Source of the DNA: Litoribacillus peritrichatus | GTDB lineage: Bacteria; Pseudomonadota; Gammaproteobacteria; Pseudomonadales; Litoribrevibacteraceae | Assembly (NCBI RefSeq): GCF_039537985.1 | Contig: NZ_BAABBN010000002.1 | Span: 1-64,000 of the forward strand | DNA: 64,000 nucleotides | Direction of reading: 5' to 3' | Shown here: one piece after another, positions 16,818 through 25,014 of the stretch | Numbering within the stretch: the first letter of the stretch is position 1 | Layout: every line of letters starts with the position of its first letter | Position numbers and translations under genes: made by a program | Notes under the pieces: model-generated | Database searches by the model: none | What the model saw: only the letters and a program-made list of their open reading frames with translations | Told to the model about the DNA's origin: nothing

Positions 16818-16832
16818 TTTCTCGGAAAGCGC

Positions 16833-16861
16833 TTGAGGGCTGAGGGTATATACAGTACTAT
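16833..16861 (+). promoter_or_regulatory. rnpB promoter
   Basis: TTGAGG (16833-16838), 17 bases, TACTAT (16856-16861). Transcription would start near 16868, matching the folded 5' end of the RNA. Confidence 0.75.
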
Positions 16862-16868
16862 GCGTTTT

Positions 16869-17227
16869 CCAAGTCAGCTGGATAATCGCTGCCTGGTTGC
16901 TCTTGAGTAATCAGGGGGAGGAAAGTCCGGGCTCCACAGGGCAGGGTGCCAGGTAACGCCTGGGCGGCGAAAGCCGACGGCCAGTGCAACAGAGAGTATA
17001 CCGCCTAAGCTCGTTAGAGCCGGTAAGGGTGAAATGGTGCGGTAAGAGCGCACCGCGTAACTGGTAACAGTTTACGGCGATGGTAAACCCCACTCGGAGC
17101 AAGACCAAATAGGAATCCGTTTGCTGCTGCCCGCAGTGGATTCGGGTAGGTTGCTTGAGCTTTTTGGCAACAAAAAGCCTAGATGAATGATTATCCTCGA
17201 CAAAACCCGGCTTACAGGCTGGCTTGG
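16869..17227 (+). ncRNA. rnpB: RNase P RNA component, type A
   Basis: The catalytic RNA that removes 5' leaders from pre-tRNAs. The conserved GAGGAAAGTCCGGGCTCC core begins at about 16919. CAGGGTGCCAGGTAACGCC, the GCAACAGAGAG block and the late GAGCAAGACCAAATAGG and GCTGCTGCCCGCAG regions follow in order. CCAAG at 16869 pairs with CTTGG at 17223-17227, closing P1, and ACAAAACCCGGCTTA near the 3' end is the tRNA CCA contact region. It lies between rsmI and mraZ, as in pseudomonads and relatives. Confidence 0.97.
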
Positions 17228-17426
17228 AACTTTTCTTTAGATATTCCTTTTTTGCATTCCTAGTACTCTTCTAATGATACCTTAGTCTTAAACTTAATGT
17301 GGATTATTAGGTTTTGTCTCTACTCGTCTGTTTTTTATGCTTATTTTTCTCAGTTTGTCTTGAGCTTTTGTTTTTATCTTCTTGATTTAAAAGGGTTTTG
17401 CCTTTTTTTCTAAATAATGTATTTGC
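17228..17426. other. T-rich spacer between rnpB and mraZ promoter
   Basis: About 200 bases rich in T runs with no supported gene. A weak AAAAGG...CCTTTT hairpin followed by T residues lies at 17387-17408 and may be a distal terminator for rnpB. Nothing else is recognisable. Confidence 0.5.
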
Positions 17427-17455
17427 TTGCAAAAAGTCAAGAGTCTTCTTATAGT
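17427..17455 (+). promoter_or_regulatory. mraZ (dcw cluster) promoter
   Basis: TTGCAA (17427-17432), 17 bases, TATAGT (17450-17455). Transcription should start near 17462, immediately before the GTGG repeats, placing the operator over the start site. Confidence 0.75.
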
Positions 17456-17463
17456 GTCGAAAT

Positions 17464-17497
17464 GTGGAGGAAAGTGGATAAAAGTGGCTCTTTTTGG
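17464..17497 (+). promoter_or_regulatory. Putative MraZ operator: GTGG repeats with 10-base period
   Basis: GTGG occurs at 17464, 17474 and 17484, exactly ten bases apart, with a degenerate fourth copy TTGG at 17494. MraZ in E. coli and mollicutes binds direct repeats of this kind (TGGGN or GTGG type with 5-base spacers) upstream of its own gene. Their position just downstream of the predicted start site fits autorepression. Confidence 0.7.
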
Positions 17498-17523
17498 AAA
17501 AAAGGGTCGCAAGGTGGGGAATA

Positions 17524-17979
17524 GTGTTCAGAGGTGTAAGCTCAATCAATATGGATGGCAAGGGACGCATGGCGTTTCCTACGCGCTATCGTGAGCGATT
17601 GATGGAGCAGTTTGGTGGTAATTTGGTAATTACTATCGATACCGAGGAACGTTGTTTACTGATTTATCCGCTTTCTGAGTGGGAAGTGATTGAGAAAAAA
17701 ATTGAAGCGCTTCCTAGTTTTAATCGTGCTGCTCGCAGAATTCAACGTTTATTGATAGGACATGCAACGGATTTAGAACTGGATGGAAGTGGACGCGTGT
17801 TATTGCCTGCACCGTTAAGAGAATATGCCAGTTTAGATAAGAAGTTGATGTTGATTGGTCAGGGTAAGAAATTTGAGCTTTGGAGTGAAGAGCTCTGGGA
17901 GCGGTGTAGAGATGAATATCTGGATGATGACTCTGATGATGATTCATTGCCAGAAGAGATGATGAATCTATCGCTTTGA
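17524..17979 (+). CDS. mraZ: Transcriptional regulator MraZ
   Basis: A 151-residue DNA-binding protein with two tandem SpoVT/AbrB-type half-domains. The first reads SSINMDGKGRMAFPTRYRE and the second ATDLELDGSGRVLLPAPLRE; each has the DxxGR signature. It forms a ring-shaped oligomer that binds direct repeats upstream of the dcw cluster. The GTG at 17524 is chosen because the family starts at (M)FRG and a GGTGGGGA purine stretch lies just upstream. An upstream in-frame TTG exists but would fall inside the operator repeats. The acidic tail is DDDSDDDSLPEE. It heads the dcw cluster. Confidence 0.95.
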   Translation: MFRGVSSINMDGKGRMAFPTRYRERLMEQFGGNLVITIDTEERCLLIYPLSEWEVIEKKIEALPSFNRAARRIQRLLIGHATDLELDGSGRVLLPAPLREYASLDKKLMLIGQGKKFELWSEELWERCRDEYLDDDSDDDSLPEEMMNLSL

Positions 17980-18914
17980 TGACCGAAAAAAAATTTAAAC
18001 ATGAAACTGTGTTATTGGATGAGGCTGTATTTTTACTGCTTCAACGGCCAGATGGTCTATACGTAGATGGCACGTTCGGTAGGGGCGGGCACAGTCGTTT
18101 GATCCTGAATGGCTTGAAGGACGAAGGGCGGCTAATCGGATTTGATAAAGACCCGCAGGCGGTTGAGGTTGGAAATCAGCTGGCTGAGGAAGATGGGCGA
18201 TTTGAAATCGAACATGACAGTTTTGCTTCCCTGGGGGAGGTGATGAAAAGGCGCGATGAAGTAGGAAAGGTTTCCGGCGTACTGGTTGACTTGGGGGTTT
18301 CCTCACCTCAACTGGATGATGCGGATCGTGGCTTTAGCTTTTTAAAAAGTGGACCATTGGATATGCGTATGAACCCGTCGGCGGGCCAATCGGCCGCCGA
18401 CTGGGTGAATACTGCTGAAGAATCTGAAATTGCGCGTGTTCTGTGGGAATACGGCGAAGAGCGATTCTCCAGAAGAATTGCGCGTGCCATCATAAATCGC
18501 CGTGAAGAGCAGCCGCTTTCGGATACGTTGGAGTTGGCTAATCTGATCAGTGGCGCTGTGCCTAAAAAAGACAAATTTAAGCACCCGGCAACGCGTTCAT
18601 TTCAGGCAATTCGGATACACATTAATAATGAACTGGGTGACCTGAAAGACTTGTTAGAACAGTCTCTTGAGGTGTTGGAACCCGGTGGAAGCCTGGTCGT
18701 GATCAGTTTTCATTCACTTGAAGACCGAATTGTTAAGCGGTTCATGAAAGAGCAGGCCAAAGGTAAGCAGCTTCCGAAAGGCTTGCCTGTGACCGATGAT
18801 CAAATTGCCCGGACGATGAAGCTTAGTTGCAAAGCGTCCAAACCTGGTGATGAAGAAATTAAGCAAAACCCTCGCGCACGAAGCGCAGTGCTTAGAGCCG
18901 CAGTTAAACTTTAA
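17979..18914 (+). CDS. rsmH: 16S rRNA (cytosine1402-N4)-methyltransferase
   Basis: A 311-residue SAM-dependent enzyme (MraW) that N4-methylates C1402 of 16S rRNA; with RsmI it produces m4Cm1402. The SAM-binding block is YVDGTFGRGGHSRLIL, and GVLVDLGVSSPQLDDADRGFSF and ISFHSLEDRIVKRF are family signatures. The ATG overlaps the mraZ stop within TGATG, so it is coupled to mraZ. Length is normal. ftsL begins two bases after its stop. Confidence 0.97.
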   Translation: MTEKKFKHETVLLDEAVFLLLQRPDGLYVDGTFGRGGHSRLILNGLKDEGRLIGFDKDPQAVEVGNQLAEEDGRFEIEHDSFASLGEVMKRRDEVGKVSGVLVDLGVSSPQLDDADRGFSFLKSGPLDMRMNPSAGQSAADWVNTAEESEIARVLWEYGEERFSRRIARAIINRREEQPLSDTLELANLISGAVPKKDKFKHPATRSFQAIRIHINNELGDLKDLLEQSLEVLEPGGSLVVISFHSLEDRIVKRFMKEQAKGKQLPKGLPVTDDQIARTMKLSCKASKPGDEEIKQNPRARSAVLRAAVKL

Positions 18915-18916
18915 AA

Positions 18917-19306
18917 ATGGCTAAAAACCCTCAGGACTCAGCACCAGTACGCCTCTCTTGGATTCATCGGATTCAAGAGAAGACTCGTCGGGTCTGGCAA
19001 ATAGAACTGGATTTTCCCAGGCATGTTTTAACGCGTTACTCCCTGTTTTTTATTTTCTTATTAAGTCTGATTGTCGGCTCTTCTTTATCTGTTGTGTATT
19101 CCGCGCATTACAGTCGCGGCTTATTTCATGAGCTGAAAATGAAAAAACAAGAACGAGATGCACTGGAAACCGAATGGGGGCAATTGCTTTTAGAGCAAAG
19201 CGCATTATCTGCGCACACCCGGGTTGAGCAGGTTGCTGTTAAGTATTTGAATTTGGCTTTGCCTAAGGCCAAGGATGTTGAGCTGGTGATGTCGAATGGG
19301 CGCTAG
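18917..19306 (+). CDS. ftsL: Cell division protein FtsL
   Basis: A 129-residue bitopic protein of the divisome. A basic cytoplasmic N terminus is followed by one membrane helix (LFFIFLLSLIVGSSLSVVYSA, about 43-64) and a periplasmic leucine-zipper coiled coil (about 65-110). FtsL joins FtsB and FtsQ and helps activate FtsWI. The N-terminal extension is longer than in E. coli by several residues. Identification relies on topology and on its place between rsmH and ftsI. It overlaps ftsI by 11 bases. Confidence 0.93.
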   Translation: MAKNPQDSAPVRLSWIHRIQEKTRRVWQIELDFPRHVLTRYSLFFIFLLSLIVGSSLSVVYSAHYSRGLFHELKMKKQERDALETEWGQLLLEQSALSAHTRVEQVAVKYLNLALPKAKDVELVMSNGR

Positions 19307-21035
19307 CTATAAGAAAATAATAGAAAAGGAGAGTTCAGGTGAAGGCGTGAGCTCTTTTATGCCGTTATGGCGAACACGTCTTGTTCTGCTGGTTATTTTG
19401 TTGCTGCTGTTTGGGTTGGGCTATCGTCTTATTTATCTTCAGTTATCCGAACAGGCGTTCTTAAAAAATCAGGGTGATCTCAGAATGGTACGTACGGAAA
19501 CTGATCCGGCGCATCGTGGGATGATTTTAGATCGAAACGGAGAGCCTTTGGCGGTCAGTACGCCTGTTGAATCTATTTGGATTAACCCTTCGTTTTTTCC
19601 TGAACTATCGAATGAGCAGGTCACTGCGTTGTCAGCCTTGCTGGATCTGAGGGAGCCTGCATTACGGAAGAAGCTCAGTGCTTCAAAAGGGCGGAAATTT
19701 GTTTACCTGAAACGTCAGCTTCCTCCGGAGCAGGCCCAAAAAGTACTCGAACTTGGTTTGAAAGGTCTGTACAGCAAAAGGGAGTACAAACGCTTTTACC
19801 CGGCAGGTGAGGTAGCAGCGCATGTAATTGGATTTACCAATACTGATGATGAGGGGCAAGAGGGCGTAGAGCTGGCTTTTAATGACTGGCTAAAAGGTTC
19901 GTCAGGTGAGCGAAAAGTTATTAAGGATCTTCAGGGGCGAGTGATTCGTCATATTAAACAAGTGTCTGAATCTGAAGACGGTAAAGACCTGGTATTGTCC
20001 ATTGACTTGAGGCTTCAATATTTGGCCTATAAAGCGCTTAAAGAGTCGGTCATTAAACACCGGGCTGAATCGGGCAGTGCGGTGGTGGTAGATGTGAATA
20101 CCGGAGAGGTGTTGGCGATGGTTAACCAACCGTCTTATAACCCGAATGATCGGTCTCGATTGAAAGTCAGTGATTTAAGAAATAGAGCCATCACCGATAC
20201 GTTTGAGCCGGGTTCAACGATTAAAGCTTTTACCATTGCGACTGCATTGGAATCGGGTCGTTACGCCGCTTCGACGAAAGTAAATACTTCTCCGGGTTAT
20301 ATTCGGGTGGGCCGTAAAACAATTCGAGATCATTCGAACTACGGTAAGCTGGATCTCACCGGAATCATAAAAAAGTCGAGCAACGTGGGTACCACTAAGC
20401 TGGCTCAAAATTTAGGAAGTGACTTAATTTGGCTGACGCTTTTTAAAGCAGGGTTTGGCCAGGCGCCGGGTACAGGTTTTCCTGGTGAGGGAAATGGCAT
20501 GTTGCCGATGCAAAGAAAATTTAGGCCCATTGAGTTAGCAACTTTATCTTACGGTTACGGTCTATCTGCTACCCCATTGCAGTTAGCCGGTGCTTACACT
20601 GCGTTTGGAAATAACGGAGAGCGGCCGGAGTTGACGCTGATGTCTCGTTCAGAAGTGAGTAAAATTGAAGGCATTCGGAGTGAATCGGTGATGTCTGAAC
20701 GGGTTGCGTCACAAGTGTTATTGATGCTGGAGACAGTGACGGAAAAAGGCGGCACCGCCACTCGTGCAGCAGTACCCTATTATCGCGTGGGAGGAAAAAC
20801 CGGAACCGTGCATAAAGTGGGACAAGGCGGTTATCAGGATGATGCTTACATCGCATATTTTGCAGGCATTGCGCCTATTTCGAAGCCAAGGTATTCGGTT
20901 GTGGTGACGATTAACGGCCCTTCCGGAGACAGGTATTATGGCGGAGAGGTTGCGGCACCGGTATTTTCAGGAATCATCAGTGCTGCGATGCGTTTAAATA
21001 ATATCCCGCCTGATTCTTTTGATGGATTGAAGTAG
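19296..21035 (+). CDS. ftsI: Peptidoglycan transpeptidase FtsI (PBP3)
   Basis: The septal D,D-transpeptidase that works with FtsW. One N-terminal membrane helix (LVLLVILLLLFGLGYRLIYL) is followed by a pedestal domain with RGMILDRNGEPLAVS. The transpeptidase domain carries the STIK catalytic box near residue 307, SSN (in KKSSNVGTTKL) and KTGT near residue 500. At 579 residues it is the usual length. An internal ATG at 19359, closer to the membrane helix, is a possible alternative start. It is target of beta-lactams such as aztreonam in relatives. The gene overlaps ftsL and is 12 bases before murE. Confidence 0.97.
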   Translation: MGASYKKIIEKESSGEGVSSFMPLWRTRLVLLVILLLLFGLGYRLIYLQLSEQAFLKNQGDLRMVRTETDPAHRGMILDRNGEPLAVSTPVESIWINPSFFPELSNEQVTALSALLDLREPALRKKLSASKGRKFVYLKRQLPPEQAQKVLELGLKGLYSKREYKRFYPAGEVAAHVIGFTNTDDEGQEGVELAFNDWLKGSSGERKVIKDLQGRVIRHIKQVSESEDGKDLVLSIDLRLQYLAYKALKESVIKHRAESGSAVVVDVNTGEVLAMVNQPSYNPNDRSRLKVSDLRNRAITDTFEPGSTIKAFTIATALESGRYAASTKVNTSPGYIRVGRKTIRDHSNYGKLDLTGIIKKSSNVGTTKLAQNLGSDLIWLTLFKAGFGQAPGTGFPGEGNGMLPMQRKFRPIELATLSYGYGLSATPLQLAGAYTAFGNNGERPELTLMSRSEVSKIEGIRSESVMSERVASQVLLMLETVTEKGGTATRAAVPYYRVGGKTGTVHKVGQGGYQDDAYIAYFAGIAPISKPRYSVVVTINGPSGDRYYGGEVAAPVFSGIISAAMRLNNIPPDSFDGLK

Positions 21036-21047
21036 TGAGTTTTCAGT

Positions 21048-22520
21048 ATGCAAGTTAGAACCGTCAAATTGCGTGATTGCCTTGAGTGGCTGGCGTCATC
21101 TGAAATTGCCGATGTAGTTGTCGACGGCATTACGCTGGACAGTCGAACCATTACTGGTGGTGAGCTCTTTGTTGCAGTGCAAGGTTTGCAGGTGGACGGG
21201 CGTCAGTTTGTTACTCAGGCGATAGAAAAGGGTGCAAGAGCTGTATTTCGGCAAGCAGATCAGCAGGGCATACATAAAGTAGGTTCAAGTTGGATTGTAG
21301 ATGTACCAGGCCTTGAGCAGCAGTTGAGCGGCTTGGCTGCTAAGTTTTATGGTCGGCCATCGGAGGCGATGACGCTGGTGGGCGTTACTGGAACCAACGG
21401 CAAAACTACCGTGAGCCAATTGGTTGCACAGGCGTTTCATTTACTTGATAAACCGTCAGCGGTGATAGGAACGGCCGGAAATGGTGTGTGGCCCGCTTTA
21501 GAGGTGGCATCTCATACCACGCCAGACCCAATTAGTTTGCAGAAACTAATTTCAGACTTTAAAAGTGAGGGGGCTGAGCTGGTGGCGATGGAGGTTTCTT
21601 CTCATGGTTTGGATCAAGGGCGCGTTTCTGAAGTGGCATTTGATGTGGCCGTGTTTACAAACTTAACCCGTGATCACTTGGACTATCATGGCTCAATGGA
21701 TGCTTACGGAGAGGCCAAGTCGCAGTTGTTTAAAAAGCCGGGCATTAAAGCTTCAGTCATTAATCTGGATGATGTGTTTGGTGAAAAACTTTTGAAAACA
21801 CTATCAAACACAATCAGTTACAGCGTATTGAATCCAACAGCGGATGTGTATTGTCGGTCTTATCAATTATCGACGGATGGTATCAATTTATCGGTCGCAT
21901 CGCCTTGGGGGGATGTCACGCTTAAATGCCCGTTGATAGGTTTATTTAATGTGTCCAACGTTTTGGCTGTGGTGTCAGTATTAGGGGCATTAAATGTGGC
22001 GCTTGCAGACGTCGCCAGGGTAGTTGCTGATTTTCAGTCGGTTTCAGGGCGAATGGAACTGCTCGGAGACGAAAACACGCCGTCTGTTATTGTGGATTAT
22101 GCGCACACTGGCGATGCACTTGAAAAGGCGTTAATTGCGATAAAAGAACACTGTTCTGGTCAGCTATATTGTGTCTTTGGCTGTGGAGGGGATCGAGATC
22201 GTGGCAAACGTGCAGAAATGGCTGAAATTGCCGAACGTTTGGCAGACGTGGTGGTTGCAACCAACGATAATCCGCGCACCGAAAATCCTGAGCAGATAAT
22301 GAAAGACATTGTGAGTGGTTTTAAAACTCCGGCAGAGATCAAAATTGAGCTGGATCGTGAGCAGGCAATTAATTGGGCAGTTCAGCAGGCGAGGCCAGAC
22401 GATTGGATCTTGGTAGCGGGCAAAGGCCATGAGGACTATCAAGAAATTGATGGTGTGAAACACCCTTTTTCTGATGTGTTGAAGGCCAAGGCTGCATTAG
22501 CGGAGTACGTATCTAAATGA
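21048..22520 (+). CDS. murE: UDP-MurNAc-tripeptide synthetase (meso-DAP adding)
   Basis: Cytoplasmic ATP-dependent ligase adding meso-diaminopimelate to UDP-MurNAc-L-Ala-D-Glu. The P-loop is GVTGTNGKTTVSQL, the domain 2 signature HTTPDP is present, and the DNPR motif in NDNPRTENP is the meso-DAP recognition sequence, as opposed to the lysine-type motif. At 490 residues it is of normal length with all three Mur ligase domains. It overlaps murF by four bases (ATGA). Confidence 0.98.
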   Translation: MQVRTVKLRDCLEWLASSEIADVVVDGITLDSRTITGGELFVAVQGLQVDGRQFVTQAIEKGARAVFRQADQQGIHKVGSSWIVDVPGLEQQLSGLAAKFYGRPSEAMTLVGVTGTNGKTTVSQLVAQAFHLLDKPSAVIGTAGNGVWPALEVASHTTPDPISLQKLISDFKSEGAELVAMEVSSHGLDQGRVSEVAFDVAVFTNLTRDHLDYHGSMDAYGEAKSQLFKKPGIKASVINLDDVFGEKLLKTLSNTISYSVLNPTADVYCRSYQLSTDGINLSVASPWGDVTLKCPLIGLFNVSNVLAVVSVLGALNVALADVARVVADFQSVSGRMELLGDENTPSVIVDYAHTGDALEKALIAIKEHCSGQLYCVFGCGGDRDRGKRAEMAEIAERLADVVVATNDNPRTENPEQIMKDIVSGFKTPAEIKIELDREQAINWAVQQARPDDWILVAGKGHEDYQEIDGVKHPFSDVLKAKAALAEYVSK

Positions 22521-23893
22521 AATTGAGTGAAATCGCAAAGGTCACATCAGGAGGTCTTTATGGCTCTGATCTTGAATTTCAGTCCATTTCAACCGACTCG
22601 CGTTCAATCGAAGAGCATGAGCTCTTTGTTGCTTTAGTCGGCGAGAAGTTCGACGGCCACGAATACATTGATGCAGTGATTGCTCGTGGGGCTTGTGCGA
22701 TGATCGTGAGTCGTCCATTGGCGCAGGATATTCCACACATTGTGGTTGAAGATACTTTAACTGCTTTGGGGAAAATAGGATCAGCGTTTGCAAATGCAAC
22801 AACGGCCAGACTGGTTGCTCTCACCGGAAGTTGTGGTAAAACCACGACGAAGGAAATGATTCGCTTATGTTTGGCTGAACATGGCGAGGTTCATGCTACC
22901 CGAGGGAATTTAAACAACCATATCGGGGTGCCTTTGACGTTAGCTGAGTTAACGGCTGAACATCAGTTTGGTGTCATTGAGATGGGTGCCAGCGGTGTGG
23001 GTGAAATTGATTACACCGTGTCATTGACTCAACCAGAGGTGGTGCTGATTACGAATGCTTCCGCCGCCCATTTAGAAGGCTTTGGCTCATTTGAAAATAT
23101 TGTAAAAACCAAAGGTGAAATAATCCGCGCGTCTCAGTCTGACAGTGTTGTGGTGCTGAACAAAGACGATGCAAGCTTTGATTCGTGGTTGGCGATGTTA
23201 AACGGCAGGAAATTAGTGACATTCTCCGGTTCATTGACCTCGCAAGCGGATGTCTGCCTTAAAAGCAAAACCGCCATAGAGCCTTTAGGTTACCAGCTGT
23301 TGGTTCAGGTGGGTGATCAGGATTACGAATTTGATTTTCATGCGTTGGGCGATCATATGATCCAGAATGCATTGGCTTCCCTGGCGGTGGTCCATGCAAT
23401 GGGTCTGGATGTGAAGGTTGCTTTGCAAGGTCTAACTAAATTTCACCCGGTGAAAGGGCGTTTATCCCCGGTTAAATATGAAGATGTTACCGTGTGGGAT
23501 GATACATATAACGCGAACCCGCGTTCTGTTGAGGCAGCGATTCAAACGGTGGGCGAGTGTGAAGGTGAAAAGTGGTTGGTGCTGGGTGAGATGGCTGAAC
23601 TTGGGGGCGGAGCGGCGAACGCTCATGCTCAGTTAGGTCGGAAAGCGCTGAATCACAAATTCAGTCGGGTTTTTGCTATTGGCTCTTACGCACATTGTGT
23701 CATTGAGTGCGGTGGTTTTCTAGGTACTGCCTATAAAAAGACTGACATGGACGTCCTTATTTCTGATCTCCTGAACAGTATTCAGGGGGGCGTTCATATT
23801 TTGGTGAAAGGTTCTAGAAGTGCGGGGATGGAACGAGTCATCGAAGCGCTTAAAAATGATTTTGTTCAACACAAAAATAACTTCAAAAAATAG
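22517..23893 (+). CDS. murF: UDP-MurNAc-tripeptide D-Ala-D-Ala ligase
   Basis: Cytoplasmic Mur ligase adding the D-alanyl-D-alanine dipeptide, completing the UDP-MurNAc-pentapeptide. The P-loop is ALTGSCGKTTTKEM, with ATRGNLNNHIGVPLTL and the DDTYNANPRSVEAAI signature of MurF downstream. 458 residues is typical. It is coupled to murE by a 4-base overlap and lies nine bases before mraY. Confidence 0.98.
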   Translation: MKLSEIAKVTSGGLYGSDLEFQSISTDSRSIEEHELFVALVGEKFDGHEYIDAVIARGACAMIVSRPLAQDIPHIVVEDTLTALGKIGSAFANATTARLVALTGSCGKTTTKEMIRLCLAEHGEVHATRGNLNNHIGVPLTLAELTAEHQFGVIEMGASGVGEIDYTVSLTQPEVVLITNASAAHLEGFGSFENIVKTKGEIIRASQSDSVVVLNKDDASFDSWLAMLNGRKLVTFSGSLTSQADVCLKSKTAIEPLGYQLLVQVGDQDYEFDFHALGDHMIQNALASLAVVHAMGLDVKVALQGLTKFHPVKGRLSPVKYEDVTVWDDTYNANPRSVEAAIQTVGECEGEKWLVLGEMAELGGGAANAHAQLGRKALNHKFSRVFAIGSYAHCVIECGGFLGTAYKKTDMDVLISDLLNSIQGGVHILVKGSRSAGMERVIEALKNDFVQHKNNFKK

Positions 23894-23902
23894 GTATTTG
23901 TC

Positions 23903-24985
23903 ATGTTGTTATGGCTGACTCAATGGTTATCGGAATACGCCAGTGGTTTTGGTGTCTTTCAGTATCTGACACTAAGAGCGATTTTAGGTGTTTTAACGGC
24001 GCTGGCAATTTCGTTGGTTCTTGGTCCGGGATTCATTAAAAAACTTCGTTATCACCAGATTGGTCAAGCCATTCGAACGGATGGGCCTCAGTCTCATTTG
24101 AGTAAAGCCGGTACCCCAACAATGGGTGGCGCGCTTATTCTGATTGCGATTATGGTGAGCACCTTTCTTTGGGCGGATCTGTCCAACTTTTACGTCTGGA
24201 TTGTGTTGCTGGTAACCGGTGTGTTTGGTGCTGTTGGCTGGGTGGATGACTACCGTAAAGTGGTTGAAAAGGACTCCAGAGGTTTACCGGCGCGTTGGAA
24301 GTATTTCTGGCAATCTGCTGCAGGTCTGGTTGCGGCTATTGCTCTGTATGCAGCAGCGGACTCGCCTGCTGAAACGCAATTGATTATTCCATTCTTTAAG
24401 GACTTTGCTTTAGAGCTCGGGGTAGGTTTTATTCTTTTGACATACCTTGTGGTGGTGGGCAGCAGTAATGCGGTGAACCTGACAGACGGCCTTGATGGGT
24501 TAGCGATTCTTCCGACCGTATTGGTCGCAGGTGCCTTGGCGGTCTTTGCGTACGTTTCCGGCCATGCTCATTTTGCCGATTATTTAAATATTCCCTACGT
24601 GCCGGGCAGTGGAGAGCTGGTGGTTATTTGTTGCGCCATGGTAGGGGCAGGGCTCGGTTTCCTATGGTTTAACACTTATCCGGCTCAGGTCTTTATGGGG
24701 GACGTGGGTGCTTTGGCTCTGGGTGCCGCATTGGGCATTATTGCTGTCATCATTCGTCAGGAAATTGTTTTGTTCATCATGGGTGGTGTATTTGTGATGG
24801 AGACGTTGTCCGTTATTTTACAGGTTGCTTCTTTCAAATTGACGGGTAAACGAATTTTCAGGATGGCGCCTATTCATCATCATTTTGAGCTGAAAGGCTG
24901 GCCGGAGCCGAAAGTCATTGTGCGTTTCTGGATCATTACAGTGATTCTTGTGCTTTGTGGTCTGGCAACGTTAAAAATTCGATAG
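23903..24985 (+). CDS. mraY: Phospho-MurNAc-pentapeptide transferase
   Basis: Integral membrane enzyme transferring phospho-MurNAc-pentapeptide to undecaprenyl phosphate to form lipid I. About ten membrane helices. Signature blocks include KAGTPTMGG, GWVDDYRK, NAVNLTDGLDGLA and MGDVGALALG, which hold the catalytic aspartates, and the histidine motif MAPIHHHFELKGWPEPKV. The length of 360 residues matches E. coli MraY exactly. Confidence 0.98.
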   Translation: MLLWLTQWLSEYASGFGVFQYLTLRAILGVLTALAISLVLGPGFIKKLRYHQIGQAIRTDGPQSHLSKAGTPTMGGALILIAIMVSTFLWADLSNFYVWIVLLVTGVFGAVGWVDDYRKVVEKDSRGLPARWKYFWQSAAGLVAAIALYAAADSPAETQLIIPFFKDFALELGVGFILLTYLVVVGSSNAVNLTDGLDGLAILPTVLVAGALAVFAYVSGHAHFADYLNIPYVPGSGELVVICCAMVGAGLGFLWFNTYPAQVFMGDVGALALGAALGIIAVIIRQEIVLFIMGGVFVMETLSVILQVASFKLTGKRIFRMAPIHHHFELKGWPEPKVIVRFWIITVILVLCGLATLKIR

Positions 24986-25014
24986 ATAGTCATTAATGGA
25001 TCAGGGTGAGTTGA

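Noticed and set aside
17228..17426. Possible mobile or low-complexity insertion between rnpB and mraZ
   Set aside because: No inverted ends, target duplication or coding remnants are visible; it is simply AT-rich spacer.
17307..17570. Minus-strand ORF of 87 residues across the mraZ promoter
   Set aside because: Low-complexity Lys/Asn/Thr sequence from the T-rich spacer, and it overlaps the well-supported promoter and mraZ start.
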